Made by a program: the position numbers and the translations under genes. DNA of 20,551 nucleotides, from positions 1-20,551 of the forward strand of contig JAGRHX010000062.1 of NCBI GenBank assembly GCA_020444775.1. Reading direction: 5' to 3'. The notes beneath the pieces are model-generated. The model searched no databases. It saw nothing but the letters and a program-made list of their open reading frames with translations, and was not told the DNA's origin. Below, piece after piece: positions 1 to 7,306 of the stretch (positions within the stretch are counted from its first letter, which is position 1; the number at the start of each line of letters is the position of its first letter). Origin of the DNA: Gammaproteobacteria bacterium. Its GTDB lineage: Bacteria; Pseudomonadota; Gammaproteobacteria; HK1.

Positions 1-1217
1 TGTTGCTGATCCTGTTCTACGTCGCGGTCACGCTGCTGGTCGGCGTGGTGCAGATCCGTCAGCATCGTGTCACCGCACGCTTGCGTGGGGTCCTCACCGG
101 ACGCGTTTTCGAGCTGTTGCAGGGCATCATGAAGCTACGCGTAGCGGGCGCCGAGGACCGGGCCATGGCCCGCTGGAGCGATACCTATGCCGAGCAACAG
201 CTGGCCGTGGTCCGTGCCGGACTGGTGCAGAATCGACACCAGGCCTTCCAGAGCGCCTACCCGATCGTCGCGCTGGCCGTGCTGTTCGCCACCGCCGGCG
301 CGCTGCAGCTGAACCAGCTGACACCCGGTGTGCTGATCGCCTTCCTCGCCGCCTATGCGATCGTCCAGGGCGCGCTGCTTGGGGCCGCAGGCGCACTGCT
401 GGGGGTGCTTGCCGCGCTGCCGATGTGGGAACGACTCAAGCCACTGGTGCAGACCGCGGTGGAGAACGACGGCCGGCTCGCCGACCCGGGTCGACTCGAG
501 GGACGGATCGAGGTGAGCGGGCTGTCCTTTGCCTACGACACGCGCAGCGCGCCGGTGCTGGAGGGCGTGGATCTACGCATCGAGCCCGGTCAGTGCATCG
601 CCATCGTCGGTGCCTCCGGTAGCGGCAAGAGCACCTTGCTGCGTCTGTTGCTGGGCTTCGAGAAACCCACCACCGGCACCATCCTTTATGACGACCAGGA
701 CCTGCAAGGTCTCGATCCCGGCCTGTTGCGACGGCAGATCGGCGTGGTGCTGCAGACCGGTCGGATGTTCTCGGGCACCATCCTCGACAACATTCGCGGC
801 GCTCACACGCTGTCCTTCGAGCAATGCCTGGCAGCGGCCCGCGAAGCCGGACTGGAAGCGGATCTCGCGAGCTGGCCGATGGGTCTGTACACACCGGTCA
901 CCGAGGGTGGGCTGACCCTGTCCGGCGGACAGCGCCAACGGATCCTGATCGCACGCGCGCTCGCCGCCCGACCACGACTGCTGTTCCTGGACGAGGCAAC
1001 CAGCGCGCTGGACAACCGCACCCAGCGGGTGGTGATGGAGACCTTCGCAGGTCTGGGCGTCACCCGTTTGATCATCGCGCACCGTCTGAGCACGGTGCAG
1101 CAGGCCGACTGCATCCATATGCTGGCGCAGGGACGGCTGGTCGAATCCGGGCGTTTCGACGAGCTGATGGCCCGCGACGGGCGGTTCGCGCATTTCGCGC
1201 GCCGTCAGATCCTGTAA
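1..1217 (+). CDS. NHLM-type peptide-export ABC transporter, permease/ATPase (C-terminal part)
   Basis: This is the C-terminal ~404 residues of an exporter; the gene begins before the window, and the TTG at base 3 is only the first possible codon. Visible are transmembrane stretches (residues ~1-17, ~86-102 and ~109-139 of the visible part) and a full ATPase domain. That domain has Walker A GASGSGKST (203-211), a Q-loop (Q251), signature LSGGQ (306-310), Walker B ending LDE (329-331) and switch His (360). The motif KLRVAGAEDRAMARW and the form of the ATPase match the second ABC protein of NHLM bacteriocin systems (TIGR03797 type). That protein works beside a C39-peptidase ABC protein, which is probably upstream of the window. 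No peptidase domain is seen here. The inferred role is export of the leader-cleaved peptides encoded at 6345 and 6881. Type I exporter ATPases for toxins or polysaccharides look similar, but the precursors nearby favour peptide export. Confidence 0.88.
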   Translation, partial: LLILFYVAVTLLVGVVQIRQHRVTARLRGVLTGRVFELLQGIMKLRVAGAEDRAMARWSDTYAEQQLAVVRAGLVQNRHQAFQSAYPIVALAVLFATAGALQLNQLTPGVLIAFLAAYAIVQGALLGAAGALLGVLAALPMWERLKPLVQTAVENDGRLADPGRLEGRIEVSGLSFAYDTRSAPVLEGVDLRIEPGQCIAIVGASGSGKSTLLRLLLGFEKPTTGTILYDDQDLQGLDPGLLRRQIGVVLQTGRMFSGTILDNIRGAHTLSFEQCLAAAREAGLEADLASWPMGLYTPVTEGGLTLSGGQRQRILIARALAARPRLLFLDEATSALDNRTQRVVMETFAGLGVTRLIIAHRLSTVQQADCIHMLAQGRLVESGRFDELMARDGRFAHFARRQIL

Positions 1218-1219
1218 GT

Positions 1220-1284
1220 GAAACGCTGATGAATCAGCGTTTCCTGTGTGGGCAAAGCGGCAATCGCATTTCTGCTTTGCGATG
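1220..1284 (+). repeat. Two-hairpin dispersed repeat, copy 1
   Basis: Three bases after the transporter stop codon is a perfect 10-bp inverted repeat, GAAACGCTGA (1220-1229) and TCAGCGTTTC (1234-1243), with a 4-nt loop. A second stem follows: GCAAAGC (1252-1258) with GCTTTGC (1274-1280). The same two-part element occurs in reverse orientation at 6803-6864. It looks like a REP/BIME-like or small non-autonomous repeat. The first hairpin could also act as a terminator or mRNA 3' end, but no T-run follows it. Confidence 0.7.
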
Positions 1285-1326
1285 CAGATTCGTTCCATGA
1301 ATGGACCAGATCTGCGCTTGGTGAGG

Positions 1327-1351
1327 GAAACGTCGATTCGACAGCGTCTCC
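1327..1351 (+). repeat. Degenerate hairpin related to the 1220-1244 stem
   Basis: These 25 bases match 1220-1244 at 18 of 25 positions and still form an imperfect stem: GAAACGTCG, ATT loop, then CGACAGCGTCTC. It could be a decayed extra hairpin unit of the same repeat, making 1220-1351 a composite element upstream of the next gene. The match is short, so chance remains possible. Confidence 0.4.
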
Positions 1352-1387
1352 CGAGTGCGAGATGCGACGCGTTAGAGGTACCAGCAC

Positions 1388-1951
1388 ATGCGAAGAGCGC
1401 TGTACATCCTCGGTGAGCTGAATGACGAGGACATCGTCTGGATGGCCTCGGTCGGCGAGCGGCTTACGGTGCCCGCCGATCACACGTTGATCGAAGCGGG
1501 TGAGCCGGTGCACAGCCTGTATCTGGTCATCGAAGGACGGCTCACGGTCAGCCTGGCCGGCGGACCGGCGATCGCCGAGCTCGGGGCAGGCGACGTGCTC
1601 GGTGAGATGTCGCTGGTCGAGAAGCGACCGCCGGCGGTGTCGGTGAGCAGCGCCAGCGCCTGTGAGCTGCTGTCGATCCCACACGCCGTGCTGGCCGAAG
1701 AGCTGACCCGCAATCTCGGCCTGGCCGCACGCTTCTATCGCGCCCTCACCATCTTCCTCTCCGATCGACTGCGTGGCACGGTGGGACGCATGGGTTACGG
1801 CCCGAGGCCGGAGCAGACGACCGGCACGACCTTCGACGACGATCTGGACGAACGTTTCACCGCGCAGGAGGAGCTCGACGAGGTGATCCTGGACAGCGTG
1901 CACCTGGCCGGTGACCGGCTACGCCGACTGCTCGACATGGTGCGTCGATGA
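1388..1951 (+). CDS. Cyclic-nucleotide-binding-fold protein without HTH (NHLM-associated type)
   Basis: A 187-residue protein. Residues ~1-120 fit the CRP/PKA-type cNMP-binding beta-barrel: an AGEP turn, LYLVIEGRLTV, LGAGDVLGEMSL. A helical tail contains RFYRALTIFLSDRLR. There is no DNA-binding helix-turn-helix, so it is unlikely to be a transcription factor. In the phosphate-binding cassette (71-87) the usual PRxATV is PPAVSV, so the arginine that binds the cyclic phosphate seems to be replaced by proline. Stand-alone or fused domains of this sort are known beside NHLM transporters, where they may control or assist export; that is family knowledge plus inference. The ATG at 1388 is the first good start and the SD is weak. 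Its stop overlaps the next start (ATGA), so it is translationally coupled to the methyltransferase. Confidence 0.8.
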   Translation: MRRALYILGELNDEDIVWMASVGERLTVPADHTLIEAGEPVHSLYLVIEGRLTVSLAGGPAIAELGAGDVLGEMSLVEKRPPAVSVSSASACELLSIPHAVLAEELTRNLGLAARFYRALTIFLSDRLRGTVGRMGYGPRPEQTTGTTFDDDLDERFTAQEELDEVILDSVHLAGDRLRRLLDMVRR

Positions 1952-2643
1952 GCGTCTGGCGCCGCTCAGGACCGGCCGGCTTCGTGCAGCGTCTGGCCCA
2001 CGCGCGTGGGCTGCACGCGCAGTTCGGACAGGACCGGTTCCTGGATCGGCAGGTGTTCCGGGGCCTGCGCGAGGGCGTGTTCGTCGAGGCCGGGGCCTAC
2101 GACGGTGTGACCGGTTCCAACACCGTGTTCCTGGAACGCGTGCGTGGCTGGCATGGCCTGCTGGTCGAGCCCTCGCCGCAGCTGGCGGCACAGGCCCGGC
2201 GCAATCGCAATGCCCCCGTGCACGAGGTGGCTCTGGCCGCGGATGACGGCCGCGCGGCCTTCATCGAGGTCAGCGCCGGCTATCGCATGATGAGTGGTCT
2301 TGCCCACGACTACCCCGAGGCACGCCTGCGAGAGGTGCGTGCCAATCACCAGCACCGCGAGCGTCGCATCGAGGTGCCGACCCGAACGCTGGCCGCGTTG
2401 CTCGACGAGGCGGGCATCGAACGCTTGGACCTGGTGTCGCTGGACATCGAAGGCGGCGAGCTGGCGGTGCTTCGCAGCTTTCCGTTCGCGCGTATCCGGG
2501 TCGAGGTCTGGTGCATCGAGAACCATCCGCCGTCGCCGCTGCTGGCGTCGCTGATGAGCGCGCACGGCTATCGGCATCGTGCCACCCTAGGGGTCGACGA
2601 GATCTACGTGCTGGACACAGCAGCGGTCGGGCATGGCTGTTGA
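1948..2643 (+). CDS. FkbM family SAM-dependent methyltransferase (first copy)
   Basis: A 231-residue class I methyltransferase of the FkbM family. The N-terminal FGQDRFLDRQVF stretch and the SAM-binding loop VEAGAYDGVTGSNT (46-59) are typical. They are followed by LLVEPSPQ (71-78) and the later DLVSLDIEGGELAVL segment that closes the Rossmann fold. FkbM enzymes transfer a methyl group from SAM to a hydroxyl, often of a sugar or polyketide, and they are frequent in polysaccharide and natural-product loci. The gene overlaps the cNMP-fold gene by 4 nt and the second FkbM gene by 11 nt, so all three are one transcriptional unit. The substrate is not shown by the sequence. Given the neighbours, it could be a sugar on the peptide or a hydroxyl side chain of the peptide; a free glycan is the alternative. 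Confidence 0.88.
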   Translation: MSVWRRSGPAGFVQRLAHARGLHAQFGQDRFLDRQVFRGLREGVFVEAGAYDGVTGSNTVFLERVRGWHGLLVEPSPQLAAQARRNRNAPVHEVALAADDGRAAFIEVSAGYRMMSGLAHDYPEARLREVRANHQHRERRIEVPTRTLAALLDEAGIERLDLVSLDIEGGELAVLRSFPFARIRVEVWCIENHPPSPLLASLMSAHGYRHRATLGVDEIYVLDTAAVGHGC

Positions 2644-3442
2644 ACAGACGCGACTCCCGGACAGCCTGACCACCAGCATCTGTCGCCACGGGCCGATGGT
2701 CTATCTGCGCAACGACCGATACATCGGCCGCTCCCTGCATGTGTACGGTGAGTTCTCCGAGCTCGAATGTGGGCTGCTGACCGGCTTGCTGTCACCCGGT
2801 GCGGTGGTCATCGAGGCCGGCGCCAACATCGGCGCGCACACCCTGGCGCTGGCCGCGGCGGTCGGCGAGCACGGCCGGGTCCTCGCCTTCGAGCCGCATC
2901 CCGTCAATCACCGTCTGCTCACGGCCAACGTCGCGCTGTCCGGTCGGACCAACGTCGAGGTCTGGGGCACGGCGCTGGGTGCGGAGCCCGGAACACTGTG
3001 CGTGCCGCCGGTGGATTTCGACAATCCCGGCAACTTCGGTGGCATCGCGCTTACCGCCAGCGGCGACGGTACCCGGGTGCAGGTGACGCACCTGGACGAG
3101 CTGGAACTGACGCGCTGCGATCTGATCAAGGCCGACGTCGAAGGCATGGAGCAGGCGGTGGTGCGTGGCGCGACCCGGACCATCGAGCGACGGCGTCCGC
3201 TGCTCTATCTGGAGAACGATCGCATCGAGCATTCGCCGGCGCTCATCGCGCTGCTGCTGGAGCTCGGCTATAGCCCTTTCTGGCACCTGCCACCGTTGTT
3301 CAATCCAGACAACTTCAGGGGCCGCAAACGCAATCTGTTCCCCGGGCTGGTCTCGGTCAATCTGCTCTGCCTGCCGGACCAGCGACCCGTGCCCTGCGCG
3401 GCGCTGAGACCGGTCCAATCGCCCGGGGATTACTGGCGCTGA
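2633..3442 (+). CDS. FkbM family SAM-dependent methyltransferase (second copy)
   Basis: A 269-residue FkbM methyltransferase, clearly diverged from its neighbour. The SAM loop is VIEAGANIGAHT (59-70), followed by LAFEPHPVN (84-92), VEVWGTALG and the DLIKADVEGMEQAVVRGA segment near residues 160-180. The C-terminal ~70 residues, which include a W/P/N-rich LPPLFNPDNFRGRK stretch, are typical of one FkbM subgroup. The ATG at 2633 lies inside the end of the preceding gene. Two different FkbM enzymes in tandem suggest two methylation sites or two acceptors. After the stop there are 123 nt without a gene before the glycosyltransferase pair. Confidence 0.88.
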   Translation: MAVEQTRLPDSLTTSICRHGPMVYLRNDRYIGRSLHVYGEFSELECGLLTGLLSPGAVVIEAGANIGAHTLALAAAVGEHGRVLAFEPHPVNHRLLTANVALSGRTNVEVWGTALGAEPGTLCVPPVDFDNPGNFGGIALTASGDGTRVQVTHLDELELTRCDLIKADVEGMEQAVVRGATRTIERRRPLLYLENDRIEHSPALIALLLELGYSPFWHLPPLFNPDNFRGRKRNLFPGLVSVNLLCLPDQRPVPCAALRPVQSPGDYWR

Positions 3443-3565
3443 GGCTGGTGTCAGGCGGCCGGGCGGTTGACAAGCTCGCCGCCGATACGGTTGCCTGTTG
3501 CCAGTCCGACACGCGGGCCGGGATCCGCCCGGCTCGAGTCGGTGCACGCCGCCAAAGGAACGAGC

Positions 3566-4822
3566 ATGCATACTGCGCCATGGCTCATCGCCGACCTGTG
3601 GGGCGAGGGCGCGACACCCTCGGCGTGGACCTTGACCATGCCCGATGGCACACCGATGCCGCCCGGGAGCGAACGCATCACCGTGCCGGTGCGCACAACA
3701 GGCCTAGACGATGCCGCGCTGCGCCGGCTGCGCGAAGAGATCGGGCGGCTGCGCATGATGGGCGTGGCACCGTTGCTGGTGCTCAGCGGGCATCCCGGGG
3801 ATCAGCTCGCGCTGCTGGCACGGTTGCGCGAGCTGGATCTGGGCTCGAAGGTCCGCAGCGTGCTGAGCGTGTCGGCCCACCATCGCCCGCTGTTGGCGCT
3901 ACGCCAGAGCTTCGTCCACGGTCTGATCATCGACACGCCCGCCACCGGCGCCGAGCAGCGTCACTGGGCGCGGGCTCTCAAGGACGGCGCGGGACAACGG
4001 GTGCAGACCGTCCCGCCGCTGTGCGTGCCCTGCCCCACCGCCCAACGCGGCCGCTCATCGACATCAGCGAGGGCGAGCGTCGCGCTGGTCGCGTTCGAGG
4101 GCGACCCCTTCATGGCGCTCGGCATCCAGGCGTTCACCTGCTGGAGCCAGGGTCGCTACGCACGTTGCAGCGCATGCACCACCTTGAGCCTGGATCGGTT
4201 CGCGCCCCATCGGGCCCGATTCGAGTCGCGACAGGACTGTCTGCACTGCGGTTCGAGATGTCTCGTCAGAGCCGCGGCGGATCCGTCATTGCGTCTGTCT
4301 ATCCATCTGGGCGCAGGCAGCGAGCCCTCACCGGACCCGGCGGTGCTCGCTGACTGGCTGGGGCTCGGTGACCGGCTCGAGGTACAGCATCTGCCGACCG
4401 GCGCCGACGCTGCACACCTGGTCGAGGCCTACGCCAGCGCGGACGTCGCCCTGGTGTTGAACGACCCGGCCTATCCGGACCTGCGGCTTGCGGCGGCAAG
4501 GGCCAGCGGCGCGCGAGTTGTGAGCAACGTCGCGGCGCAAGGCGCATCCGCGCTGCCCGCCTGCCACAGCTGGGACGGCTTGGGCCAGGTCACCGCCTAT
4601 CCGAGCCTGCCGGCATTGCTGCGTGCGTTGATCGGCGCTTTCCAGACAGGCCGTCCGGACCGCGAAGACCCGGCACCGGAGCCTACCCCGAATGCCGCCT
4701 TGCCAGCGTCCGAGGCCATGGATCGGCACACGCAGGCCTGGCAGCACGCGCTCGAACGGCTCGCCGCGATGCCGGCACCGCGCCCGCGTCTGTTCAGGCC
4801 ACGGCCGAGCTCATCGCGATGA
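3566..4822 (+). CDS. Degenerate GT-B glycosyltransferase paralog with zinc-ribbon insertion
   Basis: 418 residues from the ATG at 3566, which has AAAGGA 6 nt upstream; a longer in-frame start at 3467 has no SD. Between the two halves is a Cys cluster: C201-X2-C204-X20-C225-X2-C228, plus C232. The next gene has the same spacing in the same place, and both share the lead-in G-x-Y-x-x-C-x-x-C, so the two are paralogs. This copy lacks the Lys-Arg donor-phosphate motif that its partner has (NKRID); the aligned stretch is EGDPFMALG. It also lacks the C-terminal Glu motif, where RLAAARASGARVV stands in place of LETGACGVPNI. It may therefore be a non-catalytic partner, a scaffold, or an enzyme using a different mechanism. 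The C-terminal ~50 residues are Pro/Arg-rich. It is coupled to the next gene through an ATGA overlap. Confidence 0.7.
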   Translation: MHTAPWLIADLWGEGATPSAWTLTMPDGTPMPPGSERITVPVRTTGLDDAALRRLREEIGRLRMMGVAPLLVLSGHPGDQLALLARLRELDLGSKVRSVLSVSAHHRPLLALRQSFVHGLIIDTPATGAEQRHWARALKDGAGQRVQTVPPLCVPCPTAQRGRSSTSARASVALVAFEGDPFMALGIQAFTCWSQGRYARCSACTTLSLDRFAPHRARFESRQDCLHCGSRCLVRAAADPSLRLSIHLGAGSEPSPDPAVLADWLGLGDRLEVQHLPTGADAAHLVEAYASADVALVLNDPAYPDLRLAAARASGARVVSNVAAQGASALPACHSWDGLGQVTAYPSLPALLRALIGAFQTGRPDREDPAPEPTPNAALPASEAMDRHTQAWQHALERLAAMPAPRPRLFRPRPSSSR

Positions 4823-6201
4823 ACGATCCCAAGACCAGGGACAGCGACACGCCGCGGCTGTTGCTGCTCGCCGACCATCCCTCGCTGCACCGCGGCTTCG
4901 CCACGGTGGCCCGGGAGGTCGCCGGCCATCTGCACGATCACGGTCGTTGGCAGGTGAGCATGATCGGCTACTATCCGCCAGACCCGGACTGGCGCTCACC
5001 GGGCTATCCGGTGTTGAGCCTGGACCCGAACGATGTGCCACGCAGCGAGCGGCGCGCGCGCTTGAGCGGCGCGTTGACGACGATCCTGAGCGACCCCCAG
5101 CAGTCGCCCCAGGTGATACTGTGCATGGGTACCGATTTCGATCTGGCAGCGGTCGCGGACGTGCTCGAGACGAGCCGCGCGCGCGAGCGTTTGACGCTGA
5201 TCGGCTACACTCCGATCGACTATGCACCATTGCCGACCGCGGCCATGGACGTTTTTGCCCGCTACGATCGGCTCGTGCCCTACACCCGGCTGGCCCGTGA
5301 GGCCCTGGTCGATTGCGCGTTGCGGGCCGGGGTAGATCCCGGCTTCATCGCCGATCCGATCCCACACGGCGTGGACACCGGTCATTTCAAACCGTTGTCG
5401 GCAGCGGAACGTGGCCGCGCCCGACGCGAGCTGTTTGGACTCGCCCCGAACACCTTGTTGGTCGGCTACTTCGGCCGTAACTCGCGCAACAAGCGCATAG
5501 ACATCGTGCTGCGTCTGTTCGCCCTGGTGGTGAACGGCAACTACGTGCTGTGCCGTGACTGCGCCGCGACCAGCGCCGGCGACCTGGATCGAGACGGCCG
5601 GCCACTGTCGCCGCCGCGAAGCTGCAACGCCTGTGGCGGCAGCAAGCTCGAAGCGGGTCGCCCACGTCAGGACATCTGGTTGTATCTGCACACCGATCTG
5701 GATGCCCACCGTGCCGGTTCCGCCAGCGGCGGCCGCGATCTGCGCGCGATTGCACGCGCGCTGGACGTCGAACAGCGCGTCCTGTTTCGGGACGACATAC
5801 GTATCGGTCGCGGCGACCGGGTCGACGCGCTGGCACGGCGCATGGCCGCCTGCGATCTGCACATGCTGCCCTATCACTGCGCGGGCTGGGAGCTGACCGT
5901 GCTGGAGACCGGCGCCTGCGGGGTGCCGAACATCATCACCGAGGTGTTCTCACCGCCCGAATACGCCGAGCCCTTCTCCTGGCTGGTGCCGGTCGGCAGC
6001 TACGTGCTCGGGCGCGACGTGCAGGCGCTCATGGACACCGATCTGGGGCTGTTGGCGTTGAAGACGCTGCTCGAAGATCCGGCGCGGCGCCAGGCGCTGG
6101 CCGCGCAGGGTCCACGCGTCGCCGCCACACTGGACTGGCAGCGGGTCGCGGCAGCCTGGGGTGGGCTGCTCGAGCCATTTCGTGTCAAATTCTGCGAATA
6201 G
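4819..6201 (+). CDS. GT4-like glycosyltransferase with zinc-ribbon insertion
   Basis: A 460-residue GT-B fold enzyme of the GT4 type. The N-terminal half contains LADHPSLHRGFATVAREV (typical of nucleotide-sugar GTs with an acceptor Rossmann domain). The linker is IPHGVDTGHFKP (181-192). The donor-binding half has VGYFGRNSRNKRID (215-228), with the expected Lys/Arg. It ends with WELTVLETGACGVPNIITE, which keeps the second Glu of the EX7E motif but not the first. C245-X2-C248-X20-C269-X2-C272 lies just after the donor-site strand and is not part of ordinary GT4 enzymes. It probably binds zinc and may serve substrate or partner binding. The gene directly precedes the precursor peptides, so peptide glycosylation is plausible; transfer to a lipid or polysaccharide is the alternative. 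Confidence 0.82.
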   Translation: MNDPKTRDSDTPRLLLLADHPSLHRGFATVAREVAGHLHDHGRWQVSMIGYYPPDPDWRSPGYPVLSLDPNDVPRSERRARLSGALTTILSDPQQSPQVILCMGTDFDLAAVADVLETSRARERLTLIGYTPIDYAPLPTAAMDVFARYDRLVPYTRLAREALVDCALRAGVDPGFIADPIPHGVDTGHFKPLSAAERGRARRELFGLAPNTLLVGYFGRNSRNKRIDIVLRLFALVVNGNYVLCRDCAATSAGDLDRDGRPLSPPRSCNACGGSKLEAGRPRQDIWLYLHTDLDAHRAGSASGGRDLRAIARALDVEQRVLFRDDIRIGRGDRVDALARRMAACDLHMLPYHCAGWELTVLETGACGVPNIITEVFSPPEYAEPFSWLVPVGSYVLGRDVQALMDTDLGLLALKTLLEDPARRQALAAQGPRVAATLDWQRVAAAWGGLLEPFRVKFCE

Positions 6202-6330
6202 GGCAAACTGTGAAACCGGTCATCGCGCGCGAGCATCCATGCTACGCAGGATCGGCCCATACTCGAGCATGCCCGACGCCAGCCGCGAGCGGCCAGGGCA
6301 CGCCGGATCATCGAGCAACACAGGTACATA

Positions 6331-6336
6331 GGAGGA
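6331..6336 (+). promoter_or_regulatory. Strong SD that fixes the start of precursor 1
   Basis: GGAGGA lies 8 nt before the ATG at 6345. The reading frame is open back to 6210, but that upstream ATG has no comparable SD and its extra 45 residues do not resemble a leader. The second precursor starts with the same MAI and has no such extension. The start at 6345 is therefore preferred. Confidence 0.8.
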
Positions 6337-6344
6337 GCCAGGGC

Positions 6345-6719
6345 ATGGCCATACAAGACGTACAGAAATTCCTACTGGCGTTGGAGCAGGACGAATCACT
6401 GGCGGTGCAGGTCGACGACGCCTACGTCGAGGCCCTGCACGGCGTGGCCTCGGGTGCGGGCTTCGAGTTCTCCGAGGACGAGCTGCGTGCCGGTCTGGAT
6501 GCCGCGGCGGGCGATCTCAGCGACGAGGAGCTCGAGCACGTGATGGGCGGTTATACCAGCACCAGCCTGAGCCGCGATGCCCTGAGCGCCCAGTTGAACA
6601 CGGCCCCCGGCGGCTTCACCGCGGATACCGTCTACGGCGGCGGGACCTCCTCGCACGGCCTCATCAATCCGGCACCCATGCGCTTCAGCAGCTTCTCCAA
6701 GACCGGTTACTCACGCTGA
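6345..6719 (+). CDS. RiPP precursor peptide 1, Nif11-type leader
   Basis: A 124-residue acidic peptide. Residues 1-69 form a Nif11-class leader: MAIQDVQKFLLALEQD, then AGFEFSEDELRAGLDAAA, and DLSDEELEHVMGG ending at the double-glycine cleavage site (residue 69, base 6551). Cleavage there leaves a 55-residue core starting YTSTSLS. The core has no cysteine; 20 of its 55 residues are Ser, Thr or Tyr, and it is Gly-rich in the middle (YGGGTSSHG). It ends in RFSSFSKTGYSR. The lack of Cys excludes lanthionine, sactipeptide and azoline-from-Cys chemistry. Many hydroxyl groups fit glycosylation, O-methylation or sulfation by the neighbouring enzymes, which is inference. C39 peptidase ABC exporters cleave after GG in this leader class. 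The leader is 39/54 identical to that of precursor 2 over the first 54 residues, while the cores differ except at the tail. Confidence 0.9.
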   Translation: MAIQDVQKFLLALEQDESLAVQVDDAYVEALHGVASGAGFEFSEDELRAGLDAAAGDLSDEELEHVMGGYTSTSLSRDALSAQLNTAPGGFTADTVYGGGTSSHGLINPAPMRFSSFSKTGYSR

Positions 6720-6774
6720 GCGCTGGCGGACACCACCCCGTCCAGACCATCGACGGAGGGCACCAAGGAAGCAC

Positions 6775-6802
6775 CGACTCATTCCATCCCTGGGATGAGT
6801 CG
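6775..6802 (+). terminator. Hairpin between the two precursor genes
   Basis: CGACTCAT (6775-6782) pairs with ATGAGTCG (6795-6802) around a 12-nt loop, 55 nt after the stop of precursor 1. No T-run follows. It could stabilise the 3' end of the first precursor mRNA or partly terminate transcription, setting the ratio of precursor to downstream enzyme; this is inference. Confidence 0.45.
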
Positions 6803-6864
6803 GCAGCGCAAGGCGAGAATGCATTTTCCGCTTTGCTTGCAGGAAGCGCTGCTGAGCGTTTCCC
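6803..6864 (-). repeat. Two-hairpin dispersed repeat, copy 2 (reverse orientation)
   Basis: Read on the minus strand this begins GGGAAACGCT, then AGCGCTTCCTG, then GCAAAGCGG, then ATGCATTCTCGCCTTGC. It aligns along its length with 1218-1284, where the corresponding blocks are GTGAAACGCT, AGCGTTTCCTG, GCAAAGCGG and a degenerate GCTTTGC arm. The two copies are inverted relative to each other and bracket the modification genes and precursor 1. The copy lies 17 nt before the start of precursor 2, so it forms most of that gene's upstream region and may affect its mRNA structure. Confidence 0.65.
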
Positions 6865-6880
6865 TGACGAAGGATCGAAC

Positions 6881-7207
6881 ATGGCCATTGAACAGGTTCA
6901 TTCATTCCTGCTGGCGTTGGAAGAGGACGAGACACTCGCTGTGCGGGCCGACGACGCATACGTCGCGGCCCTGCGCGCGGTGGCCTCGAGCGCCGGCTTC
7001 GAGTTCTCCGAGGACGAGCTGCGCGTCGCGCTCGACACCGCCGCCACGCTGCCCGGAAGCGATCTACAGGCCGCGGAGCTCGATCAGGTGGTCGGCGGCG
7101 CCTCGACCGCCATCACCTTCTGGTCAGGTAGTGCCAGTGCGACCTCGCAGCCCTATACGAACAGCACCCGTTTCGGCAGCTTCTCCAGACTCGGCTTCTC
7201 GCGCTGA
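6881..7207 (+). CDS. RiPP precursor peptide 2, Nif11-type leader
   Basis: 108 residues from the ATG at 6881, with GAAGGA 6 nt upstream. The frame is open back to 6833, but the repeat element fills that stretch. Leader residues 1-73 are MAIEQVHSFLLALEED, then AGFEFSEDELRVALDTAA, then AELDQVVGG, with GG at 72-73 (base 7099). The predicted core of 35 residues begins ASTAITFWSG and ends RFGSFSRLGFSR. It has no Cys, and 15 of 35 residues are Ser, Thr or Tyr. The last 12 residues match precursor 1 at 8 positions. Shared leader plus divergent core is the normal pattern for two precursors using one modification and export machinery. A two-component product or two independent products are both possible. 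Confidence 0.9.
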   Translation: MAIEQVHSFLLALEEDETLAVRADDAYVAALRAVASSAGFEFSEDELRVALDTAATLPGSDLQAAELDQVVGGASTAITFWSGSASATSQPYTNSTRFGSFSRLGFSR

Positions 7208-7306
7208 GGCCCCGCTGTATTGGCGGTCGGCATCGGCACTCGCGATCGAGCGCGCACCGTTGGCCGGCAGATCGGCCGAACGTGACTGGCGACGCGGAGC
7301 AGGCGA

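Noticed and set aside
3467..3489. Perfect TTGACA hexamer as a -35 promoter element before the GT pair
   Set aside because: No -10-like hexamer occurs at 16-18 nt spacing; the nearest weak ones are at 11-13 nt, so no promoter is called.
6210..6344. N-terminal extension of precursor 1 (ATG at 6210)
   Set aside because: There is no SD at 6210, the extra 45 residues are not leader-like, and the second precursor starts at the equivalent MAI with its own SD.
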